A stretch of DNA of 64,000 bases from Novosphingobium sp. ZN18A2 (GTDB taxonomy: Bacteria; Pseudomonadota; Alphaproteobacteria; Sphingomonadales; Sphingomonadaceae), in NCBI RefSeq assembly GCF_036784765.1, contig NZ_CP136651.1:1922001-1986000 (forward strand), written 5' to 3'. Made by a program: the position numbers and the translations under genes. The notes below the pieces were generated by a model. It ran no database searches. It was not told where the DNA came from and saw only the letters and a list, made by a program, of their open reading frames with translations. Positions within the stretch are counted from its first letter, which is position 1. Each line of letters starts with the position of its first letter. Shown in pieces: positions 49,047-59,986 of this stretch.

Positions 49047-50234
49047 CTAGCTGAGCATCCCCACGAACTTCTCGAACAGATAAAAACTGTCCATCGGTCC
49101 CGGCGACGCTTCGGGGTGGTATTGCACGCCGAAGGCCTTCTTGCCCTTGATTGCGATGCCGCAGTTCGATCCGTCGAACAGCGATACGTGGGTCTGCTCC
49201 ACGGTGTCGGGCAGCGTTGCGCCGTCCACCGCGAAGCCGTGGTTCATGCTGGTGATCTCTACAAGGCCGGCGGTTTCGCCCCACCCCTCGCCCACTCGCT
49301 GCACCGGATGGTTCGCGCCGCGGTGGCCCTGGTGCATCTTGGCGGTCTTCGCGCCCGCCGCGATGCCCAACATCTGGTGGCCAAGGCAGATGCCGAACAG
49401 CGGAATGTCCGCATCCAGCAGTCCCTTGATCACCGGCACCGCGTATTCGCCGGTCGCCGCCGGATCACCGGGGCCGTTGGAAAGAAACACGCCCGCGGGC
49501 TTCATCGCCAGGATCGCGCTCAGCGGGGTTTCGGCGGGGACGACCGTTACCTTCGCGCCCGCCTTCACCAGATTGCGGAAGATGTTGTCTTTCGCGCCAT
49601 AGTCTATGGCGACAACGTGCGGCCGGTGATCGTCCGGCGCTTCGCCGTAACCGTGGCCCAGCGTCCACACGCTGCCTTCCCAGTCGAACGGCTTTGCGTG
49701 CGTCACGACCTTGGCGAGGTCCATGCCTTCCAGCCCCGGCCATTCCTGCGCGCGTTTCAGCAGAGCGGGAATGTCGAACTTGCCTTCGGGATCGTGCGCG
49801 ATCGCCGCGTTGGGCGCGCCAGACAGGCGGATGCGGCGGGTGAGCGCGCGGGTGTCCACCCCGGCAAGGCCGATCTTGCCCATTTTCTCCAGCCACGCCT
49901 GAAACGTGCCGGTTGAGCGGAAATTGCTGGGCGCGGTAATATCCTCGCGCACCACGCATCCCACCGCGCCCGGCGTATCGTGACTTTCCACGTCTTCGTC
50001 ATTGGTGCCGACGTTTCCGATATGGGGGAACGTGAAGGTCACGATCTGCGCGGCGTAAGAGGGATCGGTCATCACCTCTTCGTATCCGGTCATCGCGGTG
50101 TTGAAGCACACTTCGCCCACCGCGCTGCCCACCGCGCCAAAGCCCTTGCCCCAGGCCACCGAGCCGTCTGCAAGGACAAGAACGCCCGTCGCGTCTTTCG
50201 GTTGAGGCGCGTGCGAAGATGCGGGGTCGGCCAT
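49047..50234 (-). CDS. carA: Carbamoyl-phosphate synthase small subunit
   Basis: The glutaminase subunit that feeds ammonia to CarB; 395 residues from the ATG at 50234 (a TTG two codons upstream is less likely). The N-terminal domain has VCFNTAMTGYEEVMTDPSYA. The class I glutamine amidotransferase domain has the nucleophile in FGICLGHQMLGIAAG (about 270-284), SMNHGF, and the HPEAS histidine-glutamate pair near 370. GGAGCG precedes the start. The stop codon overlaps the ribosome-binding site of the small gene that separates it from carB. Confidence 0.96.
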   Translation of the reverse strand: MADPASSHAPQPKDATGVLVLADGSVAWGKGFGAVGSAVGEVCFNTAMTGYEEVMTDPSYAAQIVTFTFPHIGNVGTNDEDVESHDTPGAVGCVVREDITAPSNFRSTGTFQAWLEKMGKIGLAGVDTRALTRRIRLSGAPNAAIAHDPEGKFDIPALLKRAQEWPGLEGMDLAKVVTHAKPFDWEGSVWTLGHGYGEAPDDHRPHVVAIDYGAKDNIFRNLVKAGAKVTVVPAETPLSAILAMKPAGVFLSNGPGDPAATGEYAVPVIKGLLDADIPLFGICLGHQMLGIAAGAKTAKMHQGHRGANHPVQRVGEGWGETAGLVEITSMNHGFAVDGATLPDTVEQTHVSLFDGSNCGIAIKGKKAFGVQYHPEASPGPMDSFYLFEKFVGMLS

Positions 50235-50399
50235 GGACAAGGGCGCTCCGTTACGATGGGTTTTCAGCGATGTTTGCTAAGGCACCGCCGCTAGACCTCG
50301 AAGGGGCAAGCGTCAACCTAGCGAACCGCGAAAGTTTCGCTTAAATGACGTCTTTTCCGCCAAGGCGTGAAACCGTTCCAGAATGAAAGCGAAAGACAC

Positions 50400-50852
50400 A
50401 TGATCCGCGACTCGATCAAGGCCGCGCAGGTTTCGGCGATGAAGGCGGGCGACAAGCCGCGCCTGGCCGCCGTCCGGCTGATCCTCGCCAGGCTGAAGGA
50501 CAAGGACATCGAACTGCGCACGGCATCGAACGTGCCGGACGACGACGCGCTTGTTACCGATGTGCTGCAGAAGATGGTCAAGCAGCGGCGCGAATCGATT
50601 GCGATGTACGAACAGGGTGGCCGGCAGGAACTGGCCGATGCCGAAGCCGGTGAGCTGGCGGTGATCGAGGAATTCCTGCCCGCGCAGATGGGCGAGGACG
50701 AGGTGAAGGCCGCAATCGAATCGATCAAGGCCGAACTCGGCGCTTCAGGCATGAAGGACATGGGCAAGGTCATTGCCGAACTGAAAGCACGCCACGGACC
50801 GCAGCTCGACATGGGCAAGGCAAGCGCGCTGGTGAAGGCGGCGCTGGCGTGA
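50400..50852 (+). CDS. GatB/YqeY family protein
   Basis: 150 residues from the ATG at 50400; a GTG at 50367 would extend it. The domain matches the tRNA-binding tail of aspartyl/glutamyl-tRNA amidotransferase GatB: RLAAVRLILARLKDKDIELR, EEFLPAQM, and the C-terminal MGKVIAELKARHGPQLDMGKASALVK. It is a free-standing protein, often found upstream of dnaG in alphaproteobacteria, where it takes the place of rpsU of the enterobacterial operon. Confidence 0.92.
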   Translation: MIRDSIKAAQVSAMKAGDKPRLAAVRLILARLKDKDIELRTASNVPDDDALVTDVLQKMVKQRRESIAMYEQGGRQELADAEAGELAVIEEFLPAQMGEDEVKAAIESIKAELGASGMKDMGKVIAELKARHGPQLDMGKASALVKAALA

Positions 50853-50857
50853 CACGG

Positions 50858-50946
50858 CCCCTCCCGCCTGCGGGAGGGGTTTGGGGCAGGCCGTCAGGTC
50901 TCGCCCGGTTTCGCCCGCCCCCGGCCCCTCCCGCGCGCGGGAGGGG
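50858..50946. repeat. Paired GC-rich palindromes between yqeY and dnaG
   Basis: Two nearly identical palindromes, 50858-50879 and 50925-50946, both built on CCCCTCCCGC/GCGGGAGGGG arms, separated by 45 bases. This is a repeat family different from that in glyS. The second one's 3' arm contains GGGAGG (50939-50944), the best ribosome-binding site for dnaG. Confidence 0.75.
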
Positions 50947-50949
50947 AGG

Positions 50950-52788
50950 ATGCTGACGCCACAATGGCTGGATGAACTGCGGTCGCGCATCTCGCTTTCG
51001 GGCGTGATCGGGCGGACGACGCGGCTCACCAAGGCGGGGCGCGAATTCAAGGCGTGCTGCCCGTTCCATAACGAGAAGTCGCCCAGCTTCACCGTCAATG
51101 ACGAAAAGGGCTTCTATCACTGCTTCGGCTGTGGCGCGCATGGCGACGTGATCCGCTGGATGACCGACCAGCGCGGCCTTTCGTTCATGGACGCGGTGAA
51201 GGAACTGGCAGTCGAAGCGGGAATGGAACTGCCCGCCCCCGATCCGCGCGCGGCGCGGCGGGCGGAGGAACAGAAGTCGCTGCATGACGTCATGGCCGCC
51301 GCGCAGTCGTTCTTCGTGCACGAACTCTCCACCGAAGGCGGCGCGGCGGCGCGGCGCTACCTTGAAACGCGCGGGTTTCCGGCGAGAATCGTGCAGGAAT
51401 TCGGCTTCGGCTTCGCGCCGGACAGCCGCACCGCGCTGAAAGAGGCGCTGCACCAGTTCCCGCACGAAATGCTGGTGGAGGCAGGCCTTCGCATCGTTGT
51501 GGAAGACCGCGATCCCTATGACCGTTTCCGGAACCGGCTGATGCTGCCGATCCACGATGCGCGCGGACGGGTGATCGCGTTCGGCGGGCGCATCCTGGAT
51601 ACGGCGAAGACCGACGCGCCCAAGTATCTCAATTCGCCCGATACCCCGCTGTTCGACAAGGGGCGCACGCTTTACAACCTGCACCGCGCCGCGCCCGCCG
51701 CGCGCCGGACGGACCGGCTGGTCGTGGTGGAAGGGTACATGGACGTGGTGGCCCTCGCCGCCGCCGGAATCGCGGAGGCGGTCGCCCCGCTGGGCACGGC
51801 GCTGACCGAGCACCAGATCGAACGGCTCTGGCGCGTGGTCGAAACGCCCGTGCTGTGCTTCGATGGAGACGCGGCGGGCAAGCGCGCCGCGAAGCGCGCG
51901 GTGGAGCGCGCCCTCCCCCTGCTGCGCCCCGGCCATTCGCTTCGCATCGTCAGCCTGCCAGGCGGGATGGACCCGGACGACCTGATCAAGGCCGAAGGAC
52001 CGCAAGCGATGGAGCGCGTGCTGGAAGGCGGCAAGTCGCTGGTCGAGACCCTGTGGGAGGCTGAGCGCGATGCGTCACCGCTTGTCACGCCCGAAGACAA
52101 GGCGGGTCTGAAGGCGCGCCTGCTGGACCATGTCGAGACGATCCAGCACCCCGATATCCGTTCGCTCTACCGCCGCGACCTGCTGGAGCGATTCGATTCG
52201 TTTGCCTTCGCGCGGCGCGACCGCCAGCGCGGATCGCCGCGCGGGGTTGCTCCCTGGCGCGCGGCCGCACCCCCGCCGATGCCCGCACAGGCGCGAGACA
52301 GGCTGCGGCGGATCGGCAACGGGGATGGCCTGCTGGCCGCCGTCGTCGCCGGATTTATCGCGCGTCCGGCCTTTCTGGCACGCCATGCGGAGACGCTGGC
52401 GAAGGTCGATTCGCCCGACCGGGGCTTTGCCGCGACGATCGACGCGCTCATCGAAATTTCGGAACGCACGGAACCGCTTGAAACCGCTGCACTCCATACC
52501 ATATTGGCCGAACGTCGGTTGAAGGTTCCGCAACCTTCCGATTATGCCGGAATGCGGTTCGGTTTTCTGGAGGCCGGCAGCGGAAGCGGGGGCGATGAAC
52601 TTGCCGAAGCGCTCTCCCTGCTGGTTGAAAGACCGGCTATCGAGGCGGCGCTGGCAGAAGCGACACGGCGCTTCGAACAGGAACTTTCAGACGAGGCCTT
52701 TGCCGAACAGCAAAGGCTTCGTGAACGAAAGCTGGCCTTCGAGGCCCGCTTGAGGCAAATGGCAAGCTCCCGCGCGGGGCAGGAATAG
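50950..52788 (+). CDS. dnaG: DNA primase
   Basis: Synthesises RNA primers for replication. From the ATG at 50950 it has 612 residues. The N-terminal CHC2 zinc-binding domain is CCPFHNEKSPSF...FHCFGC-type (CCPFH near 37, HCFGCG near 60). The catalytic core includes FGGRILD and the TOPRIM VVEGYMDVVAL (about 260) with DGDAAGKRAAKRA. The C-terminal DnaB-interaction domain is helical and diverged. The start lies 4 bases after a palindrome whose arm includes its ribosome-binding site. rpoD follows after 16 bases. Confidence 0.97.
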   Translation: MLTPQWLDELRSRISLSGVIGRTTRLTKAGREFKACCPFHNEKSPSFTVNDEKGFYHCFGCGAHGDVIRWMTDQRGLSFMDAVKELAVEAGMELPAPDPRAARRAEEQKSLHDVMAAAQSFFVHELSTEGGAAARRYLETRGFPARIVQEFGFGFAPDSRTALKEALHQFPHEMLVEAGLRIVVEDRDPYDRFRNRLMLPIHDARGRVIAFGGRILDTAKTDAPKYLNSPDTPLFDKGRTLYNLHRAAPAARRTDRLVVVEGYMDVVALAAAGIAEAVAPLGTALTEHQIERLWRVVETPVLCFDGDAAGKRAAKRAVERALPLLRPGHSLRIVSLPGGMDPDDLIKAEGPQAMERVLEGGKSLVETLWEAERDASPLVTPEDKAGLKARLLDHVETIQHPDIRSLYRRDLLERFDSFAFARRDRQRGSPRGVAPWRAAAPPPMPAQARDRLRRIGNGDGLLAAVVAGFIARPAFLARHAETLAKVDSPDRGFAATIDALIEISERTEPLETAALHTILAERRLKVPQPSDYAGMRFGFLEAGSGSGGDELAEALSLLVERPAIEAALAEATRRFEQELSDEAFAEQQRLRERKLAFEARLRQMASSRAGQE

Positions 52789-52804
52789 GTAAAACAGACG
52801 AGCG

Positions 52805-54826
52805 ATGGCTTCGACCACCAACGAAACCGATAGCGGCGATGCTCCGCTGATCGACCTCAACGATGCTTCGATCAAGAAGCTGATCGCCCGTGCGAAGCGC
52901 CGCGGCGTTATCACGGTCGATGAACTCAACGAGGCTCTGCCCTCCGACCAGATGAGCCCCGACCAGATCGAGGACATCATGGCCGCCATCTCCGAGATGG
53001 GCGTCAACATCGTCGAATCCGACGAGGACGCGAACGATCAGGAGGATCAGGGGCCGGAAGAGATCGACGAATCGAACGACGACGACAGCGGCGGCAGCCC
53101 CAAGCCGCAGGTCGAGACCAAGAAAAAGGAAACGGTCGAACGGACCGACGACCCGGTGCGCATGTACCTGCGCGAGATGGGCGCGGTCGAACTGCTCAGC
53201 CGCGAAGGCGAAATCGCGATCGCCAAGCGTATTGAGGCCGGGCGCGACACGATGATCATGGGCCTGTGCGAAAGCCCGATCACCTTCCACGCCATCATCC
53301 TGTGGTCCGAGGCGCTGAACAACGGCGAAATGCAGCTGCGCGAGATCCTCGATCTCGACGCCATGCTGTCGAAGGAGCCTGCGCCCGAAAACCTTTCGGA
53401 TGACGAGGAAGGCGAAGACGACGGCGAGATTTCCGAAAAGACGGCCGGCCCTTCCTACAAGGAAGAGGACGACGTCGAAGAGGAAGAGTCCGAGGAAGAC
53501 GACGAAGACGGCCTGCGCGAACGGCGCACCCGCCAGACGGAGGACGACGACGAGGACAACACCCTCTCGCTCGCCCAGATGGAGGCGGCGCTGAAGCCCG
53601 AAGCGCTTGAGAAGTTCGCGACGATTACGGACCTTTTCCGCAAGTTCGAAAAGATCCAGGCCGCGCGCCTCGACGCGCTGGGCGCGGGCAACCCGTTCCC
53701 GCCGGCCAAGGAAAAGCAGTACCAGCAGCTGCGCGAAGACCTTACCGCGCAGGTGGAAAGCGTGCAGTTCCACGCGACCAAGATCGAATTCCTGGTCGAC
53801 AACCTCTATGCCTTCAACCGCCGGCTGACCGCGCTGGGCGGCCAGATGCTTCGCCTTGCCGAGCGCTACAAGGTGTCTCGCAAGGATTTCCTTGAAAGCT
53901 ACATCGGCAACGAGCTGGATGAAAACTGGCTCCAGGCGCAAAGCGGCAAGGACAAGAAGTGGGCCGCGTTTGCCGACGCCGAAGTCGAAGCGGTTGAACG
54001 CATCCGCGCCGAAATCGCCGACATCGCGGCCGCCACCGGCATGTCGCTGGGCGAATTCCGCCGCATCGTGAACATGGTCCAGAAGGGCGAACGCGAAGCG
54101 CGCATCGCCAAGAAGGAAATGGTCGAGGCGAACCTGCGGCTCGTGATCTCGATCGCCAAGAAATACACCAATCGCGGTTTGCAGTTCCTTGATCTTATTC
54201 AGGAAGGCAACATTGGCCTGATGAAGGCGGTCGACAAGTTCGAATACCGCCGCGGTTACAAGTTCAGCACGTATGCGACGTGGTGGATCAGGCAGGCGAT
54301 CACCCGCTCGATTGCCGACCAGGCGCGCACCATTCGCATCCCGGTGCACATGATCGAAACGATCAACAAGCTGGTGCGCACATCCCGCCAGTTCCTGCAC
54401 GAGCAAGGGCGTGAGCCCACGCCGGAGGAAATGGCCGAACGGCTTTCGATGCCGCTCGAAAAGGTGCGCAAGGTGATGAAGATCGCCAAGGAGCCGATCT
54501 CCCTCGAAACGCCGATCGGCGACGAGGAAGACAGCCATCTGGGCGATTTCATCGAGGACAAGAACGCGATTATCCCGGTGGACGCGGCGATCCAGTCGAA
54601 CCTCAAGGAAACGGTCACGCGCGTGCTGGCCAGCCTTACCCCGCGCGAGGAGCGCGTGCTGCGCATGCGCTTCGGCATCGGCATGAATACCGATCACACG
54701 CTTGAGGAAGTGGGCCAGCAGTTCTCCGTTACCCGCGAACGCATCCGCCAGATCGAGGCGAAGGCGCTGCGCAAGCTCAAGCACCCGAGCCGCAGCCGCA
54801 AGATGCGCAGCTTCCTCGACCAGTAA
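52805..54826 (+). CDS. rpoD: RNA polymerase sigma factor RpoD (sigma-70)
   Basis: The primary sigma factor, 673 residues. Region 1.1 has [24 protein letters not shown]. Region 1.2 has [12 protein letters not shown] very acidic insertion (about 195-255, rich in Glu and Asp) lies in the non-conserved region. Region 2 has [38 protein letters not shown], split here only by convention between 2.2 and 2.4. Region 3 follows, and region 4.2 is [20 protein letters not shown]. It closes the yqeY-dnaG-rpoD macromolecular-synthesis operon and is followed by a terminator. Confidence 0.98.
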   Translation: MASTTNETDSGDAPLIDLNDASIKKLIARAKRRGVITVDELNEALPSDQMSPDQIEDIMAAISEMGVNIVESDEDANDQEDQGPEEIDESNDDDSGGSPKPQVETKKKETVERTDDPVRMYLREMGAVELLSREGEIAIAKRIEAGRDTMIMGLCESPITFHAIILWSEALNNGEMQLREILDLDAMLSKEPAPENLSDDEEGEDDGEISEKTAGPSYKEEDDVEEEESEEDDEDGLRERRTRQTEDDDEDNTLSLAQMEAALKPEALEKFATITDLFRKFEKIQAARLDALGAGNPFPPAKEKQYQQLREDLTAQVESVQFHATKIEFLVDNLYAFNRRLTALGGQMLRLAERYKVSRKDFLESYIGNELDENWLQAQSGKDKKWAAFADAEVEAVERIRAEIADIAAATGMSLGEFRRIVNMVQKGEREARIAKKEMVEANLRLVISIAKKYTNRGLQFLDLIQEGNIGLMKAVDKFEYRRGYKFSTYATWWIRQAITRSIADQARTIRIPVHMIETINKLVRTSRQFLHEQGREPTPEEMAERLSMPLEKVRKVMKIAKEPISLETPIGDEEDSHLGDFIEDKNAIIPVDAAIQSNLKETVTRVLASLTPREERVLRMRFGIGMNTDHTLEEVGQQFSVTRERIRQIEAKALRKLKHPSRSRKMRSFLDQ

Positions 54827-54834
54827 AGCACGCT

Positions 54835-54864
54835 GCCAACACGAAATCAGCCAACACGAAATCA
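54835..54864 (+). repeat. 15-bp tandem duplication after rpoD
   Basis: The unit GCCAACACGAAATCA occurs twice head-to-tail (54835-54849 and 54850-54864) between the rpoD stop and its terminator. It looks like recent slippage. Confidence 0.8.
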
Positions 54865-54866
54865 GG

Positions 54867-54896
54867 AGGGGCGCCGGCGATGCTGGCGCCCCTTTT
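54867..54896 (+). terminator. Rho-independent terminator of rpoD
   Basis: AGGGGCGCC (54867-54875) pairs with GGCGCCCCT (54885-54893) over a 9-base loop and runs into TTTT (54893-54896). Confidence 0.9.
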
Positions 54897-54914
54897 CATT
54901 GCGCAGCGTCGATA

Positions 54915-56621
54915 TCAGTGATCCGAACTGTAGACCGCGACAGTTGGCGCAATCGGGTCGAGGCGCACCCACAAGGCGATGCCCGCTGCCGCAAACAGCA
55001 GGATCGCGCTGAAGAATGTCGCCCTGCCGCTTGCCGTGATCCGCACCAGCGGCCAGGCAAGGGCGGATGAAAGCGCCAGCGGCACCACGGCGGCAAACGG
55101 CATGACCGGTCCCACCGCCTGCATCGCCAGATGCCCCAGCGTCAGCATATAGCCGATACCGATCATTGCGGCGGCGCTACCGGCCAGCGTTCCCGCCAAC
55201 TTTCCCAGCCGGGATGCCGCGAGCGCCATCCCTCCCAGCAACAGTGGCACAAGGATCGGATATGCCGCCGTCGGCGCCAGCGCTTGTGCCACCGCCCCAA
55301 GCGCGAGCAGCGGTATGGCGGCACCGATCGCGAATCCCGGTGTCGTTTCTTCGCGGCGGATTCCCGTCCAGCCGGTCACCAGCGTCCACACGGCAGCGCA
55401 TATCAGCAGGGCCTGTGCTTCAAGGCGCGGGATGGCGGCCAGTCGGTCATAATAATTGACGTTCGGCCCCGCGCCCGAAAGCAGGTTGAACAGCCACAGG
55501 GCCACGCCCGCCCCGGCGACGAGCAGCAGCAGCGAGGCGAATCCGCGACCCAAGGCGCCAGCCCGCGTGCGCTTCCAGCCCCCGATGGCATAGCCGGCAA
55601 TGGCCAGCCCCAGGATCGCCCATCCGAATGCTGCCGCGTAATGCACGAAAACCAGACCGAACAGGTCGAAGAAGACAAGGTCGGGCGCCCTGCCCGGCAG
55701 CTTTTGCGCCGAAAGCAGGCCGCGCGCGATATCCAGCACCTGCCGCCCCATGTCCTGCATCGCCCCCTGGTCCAGTGCCGCGGGCGTCGCGGCGGGCGAA
55801 TGATAGAGTTGCGGCCTGCCGATGAATGCGAAGTTGAATCCGGGAAGCCCGACGGCCTTCGATTCGGTCATGTCGGTATCGTTGGGCAGCACCTTGTAGA
55901 CGAACACGCTCAACGAACTGGCCACCGGGCGATGCACGCTTCGCGCGAACAGGCGCATCATCACGCCGTTATCCTCGCCCGTCTCGAACATCGAGGTGCG
56001 CCCGCCCCCGCCGCGCGCCTCGGTATTTACGACCACGCCCACCTTCTTGCGCAAAGGATCTGCGCTGAAGAAACCGTGCGCGCCGTCCAGCCCCAGTTCC
56101 TCGCCATCGGTGAACAGCACCATCAGCGTGCGCCTTGGCCGCCCCTGCGAAAGAATCGCGCGCGACGCTTCCAGCACGGAGGCAACGCCCGCGCCATCGT
56201 CCGCAGCGGCGGGAGACCCCCAAACACTGTCGTAATGCGCCATCAGCAGAACCGCGGGCATCGCGGGATCGGTGCCCGGATAGGTCGCGACGATATTGAC
56301 GAGTCGCGGGGAGGGAACGGCTTTGCCGCCCTGCCGGTCCACCGCCTTGCGTCCCGTTGCGGTCAACGGCACGGGGTGCGTGACGACATGGAAGCCCAGG
56401 CTTTCCAGACGCTTGACCAGGTATCCGCGGATGCGCTCGTGGTCCGCGCTTCCGGCCGGGTGTGGGACGCGACCGATCGCCTCGATATCCGCCATGGCGC
56501 GGCCCGCCGAAAATTCGCGCGGTGGAGCGTTGGCCGGGAGCGGTCCGGGCGGAGTCGTCCCTATGACCGCAAGCGCAAACGCACCGCACAACGCAATCAG
56601 AAACGCGAACCAGTTACGCAT
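54915..56621 (-). CDS. Membrane-bound M28 family peptidase
   Basis: 568 residues from the ATG at 56621. A signal/anchor helix (about 4-22) is followed by a periplasmic M28 zinc aminopeptidase domain. Metal ligands are in LLMAHYDSVWGSPAAADDGAG, FTDGEELGLDGAHGF and VNTEARGGGG, with a late LYHSPAAT histidine. From about residue 315 the protein is a bundle of some eight hydrophobic helices, so the enzyme is held at the inner membrane like Fxna/ER aminopeptidases. Substrate unknown. Divergent from rpiB. Confidence 0.87.
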   Translation of the reverse strand: MRNWFAFLIALCGAFALAVIGTTPPGPLPANAPPREFSAGRAMADIEAIGRVPHPAGSADHERIRGYLVKRLESLGFHVVTHPVPLTATGRKAVDRQGGKAVPSPRLVNIVATYPGTDPAMPAVLLMAHYDSVWGSPAAADDGAGVASVLEASRAILSQGRPRRTLMVLFTDGEELGLDGAHGFFSADPLRKKVGVVVNTEARGGGGRTSMFETGEDNGVMMRLFARSVHRPVASSLSVFVYKVLPNDTDMTESKAVGLPGFNFAFIGRPQLYHSPAATPAALDQGAMQDMGRQVLDIARGLLSAQKLPGRAPDLVFFDLFGLVFVHYAAAFGWAILGLAIAGYAIGGWKRTRAGALGRGFASLLLLVAGAGVALWLFNLLSGAGPNVNYYDRLAAIPRLEAQALLICAAVWTLVTGWTGIRREETTPGFAIGAAIPLLALGAVAQALAPTAAYPILVPLLLGGMALAASRLGKLAGTLAGSAAAMIGIGYMLTLGHLAMQAVGPVMPFAAVVPLALSSALAWPLVRITASGRATFFSAILLFAAAGIALWVRLDPIAPTVAVYSSDH

Positions 56622-56825
56622 GTCGAATGTCCCCCTCGCCCCTCGCTGCACCCCCCGCGTAGGGCCAAGGCGCGCGTTTGGCGAGAGCAATGCCGGCCCG
56701 TCCACAGGGCGGGCAACCGCAATGCGGTCGAAAGTGGCAGGGTAGGCCTGCCCAAGACTCGCCATATGACGAAGTCGCGACTAAGGGGTGCCCAACGATT
56801 CCCCGTGCAGGACAGGCCCACGCTC

Positions 56826-57277
56826 ATGCGCATTGCCATTGCATCCGACCACGCCGCGTTCGACCTCAAGGCCGAACTGCGCGAATACCTTATCGAACTG
56901 GGGCACGAGGTCGCCGACCTTGGGCCGGAAACCGCCGACCGGGTGGACTATCCCGATTTCGGATACAAGCTCGCCTCGGTCGTCGCAGATGGCACCGCGC
57001 AATTCGGCGTTGCCCTGTGCGGTTCCGGCATCGGCATCTCCATGGCGGTCAACCGCGATCCCGCCTTGCGCTGCGCGCTGGTTTCCGAACCGCTTTCCGC
57101 GTCGCTCGCGCGTGAGCACAACGATGCCAACTGCATCGCCATGGGCGCGCGGCTGATCGGGCTGGATATGGCCAAGGCGTGTCTCGATGCGTTCCTGAGC
57201 ACTGAATTCGGCGGCGGACGCCATGCCGGCCGCGTTGAAAAGCTTTCCCACCCCGCAATCTCGCAGGAGACCGCCCG

Positions 57278-57281
<4 letters not shown>
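56826..57281 (+). CDS. rpiB: Ribose-5-phosphate isomerase B
   Basis: Interconverts ribose and ribulose 5-phosphate, linking to the RibB substrate and to pentose metabolism. 151 residues; [13 protein letters not shown] (about 6-18), the catalytic-cysteine loop [17 protein letters not shown] (about 62-78) and [12 protein letters not shown] mark the family. The ATG at 56826 is used although the same frame is open far upstream across antisense DNA. Its stop overlaps the glyA start as ATGA. Confidence 0.95.
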
Positions 57282-58588
<1,307 letters not shown>

Positions 58589-58590
58589 AT

Positions 58591-58800
58591 ATGAACGACC
58601 GCGAACCCGATCTTGCCGCCCGCGCCATGGATGAAGCCAAGGCGATGGCAAAGGAAGGCATGGGGCACCCCAGCACCAGGCCTGTGCTGATCGGAACCGC
58701 GGTGGGTGCCGTTGCGGGCGCCCTGCTCCCGGTGGTTTCGGTGCCGCTCGGCATGGTTGCCGGCGCGGGGTTCGCGTTCTGGCAGAGGATCAAGCGATAA
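58591..58800 (+). CDS. Small membrane protein, 69 residues
   Basis: A polar, acidic N terminus (about 1-30) precedes a Gly/Ala/Val hydrophobic stretch (about 32-62) long enough for two short helices, ending in WQRIKR. No family is recognised. It is packed between glyA and nrdR with 2- and 3-base gaps, which supports expression. Confidence 0.7.
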   Translation: MNDREPDLAARAMDEAKAMAKEGMGHPSTRPVLIGTAVGAVAGALLPVVSVPLGMVAGAGFAFWQRIKR

Positions 58801-58803
58801 ACG

Positions 58804-59265
58804 ATGCGTTGCCCGTTCTGCGCCCATGAAAACAGCCAGGTAAAGGATAGCCGGCCCAGCGAAGACAACGCGGCCATCCGGCGGCGGCGGCAATGCGAAA
58901 GCTGCGGCGCGCGCTTTACCACGTTCGAACGCGTGCAGTTGCGCGAAGTGATGGTTCTGAAAAGCGGCGAAAAGCGCGAACCTTTCAACCGCGCCAAGAT
59001 CGAGAACAGCGTAACGCTGGCCTGCCGCAAGCGCGGAATCGCGCAGGAACGGCTCGACCAGCTGATTTCGGGCATCCAGCGTCAGATCGAGACGATGGGC
59101 GAAGGCGAGGTCCGCGCCCAGGCGATCGGTGAAATGGTGATGGAGGGGCTGCGCCAGCTCGACAGCGTGGCCTATATCCGTTTCGCCAGCGTCTATCGCG
59201 ACTTCACCGAAGCGCGCGATTTCGAGGAATTTGCAAGCTCCGTTCGCGAGGTCGGCGGATCTTGA
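58804..59265 (+). CDS. nrdR: Transcriptional repressor NrdR
   Basis: A nucleotide-sensing repressor of ribonucleotide reductase genes; 153 residues. The zinc ribbon is CPFC...CESC (residues 3-34) with [16 protein letters not shown] between. The ATP-cone domain covers about 49-139 with [16 protein letters not shown] and the [14 protein letters not shown] end. No NrdR box pair was noticed in the window. It overlaps the next gene by 4 bases. Confidence 0.97.
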   Translation: MRCPFCAHENSQVKDSRPSEDNAAIRRRRQCESCGARFTTFERVQLREVMVLKSGEKREPFNRAKIENSVTLACRKRGIAQERLDQLISGIQRQIETMGEGEVRAQAIGEMVMEGLRQLDSVAYIRFASVYRDFTEARDFEEFASSVREVGGS

Positions 59266-59978
59266 ACCCGGCGCCGGTCATCGTGCTGGTGCGGCCGCAG
59301 CTTGGCGAGAATATCGGCAAGGCGGCCCGGGCCATGCTCAATTTCGGGCTGACCGAAATGCGGCTGGTCACGCCGCGTGACGGATGGCCTAATCCATCGG
59401 CCGGTCCCGCCGCATCGGGTGCGGATATCGTGCTGGAAAACGCGCGGGTGTTCGAAAGCGTGGCCGATGCGGTTGCGGATTGTGCCCACGTCTATGCCAC
59501 CACCGTGCGCAAACGCGGCGTTACGAAGCCGGTCCAGACGCCGGAGGAAGCGGCGCGCGCGATCTCCACCCAACCCGGGCGAAGCGCATTCCTGTTCGGG
59601 CCTGAGCGGTCGGGGCTCGAAACGGACGACGTCGCGCTTGCAAGAACGATTGTGACGGTGCCGATCAATCCCGAATTCGGATCGTTGAACCTGGCCCAGG
59701 CGGTGATCCTCTGTGCCTATGAATGGTCAAAACATGCCGCGCTTGCGCAGCCGACGGTGGAAGACCTTCTTCCCCCTGCCCCGCAGGACGAGTTTGAAGG
59801 GATGTTCGAACAGCTTTGCAAGCTGCTGGAACCAAAAGGCTATTTTCTTCCGGAAAGCCGTGCCGCATCCACTCGTCGCACCTTGCGCACGATGCTGACC
59901 AAGCCGGCCTGGAACCATCTTGAAATCCGCACCCTGCGCGGTGTGCTGTCCGCCATGGCGCGCGGACCGAAGGAATAG
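59262..59978 (+). CDS. SpoU-family RNA 2'-O-methyltransferase (TrmJ-like)
   Basis: 238 residues from a TTG start inside the nrdR stop (TTGA). SPOUT signatures are [22 protein letters not shown] near the N terminus, [10 protein letters not shown] (motif 2, about 110-119) and [16 protein letters not shown] (motif 3, about 135-150). This is the arrangement of TrmJ, which methylates tRNA position 32, but the exact target is inferred. It ends 8 bases from the convergent chorismate mutase gene. Confidence 0.9.
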   Translation: MNPAPVIVLVRPQLGENIGKAARAMLNFGLTEMRLVTPRDGWPNPSAGPAASGADIVLENARVFESVADAVADCAHVYATTVRKRGVTKPVQTPEEAARAISTQPGRSAFLFGPERSGLETDDVALARTIVTVPINPEFGSLNLAQAVILCAYEWSKHAALAQPTVEDLLPPAPQDEFEGMFEQLCKLLEPKGYFLPESRAASTRRTLRTMLTKPAWNHLEIRTLRGVLSAMARGPKE

Positions 59979-59986
59979 ACCTCCGC

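Noticed and set aside
52637..54784. A 715-codon minus-strand frame opposite rpoD
   Set aside because: Mirror of the acidic sigma factor; no domain or ribosome-binding support.
55131..56825. A long N-terminal extension of the rpiB frame
   Set aside because: It runs antisense through the M28 peptidase gene; the RpiB fold begins at the ATG at 56826.
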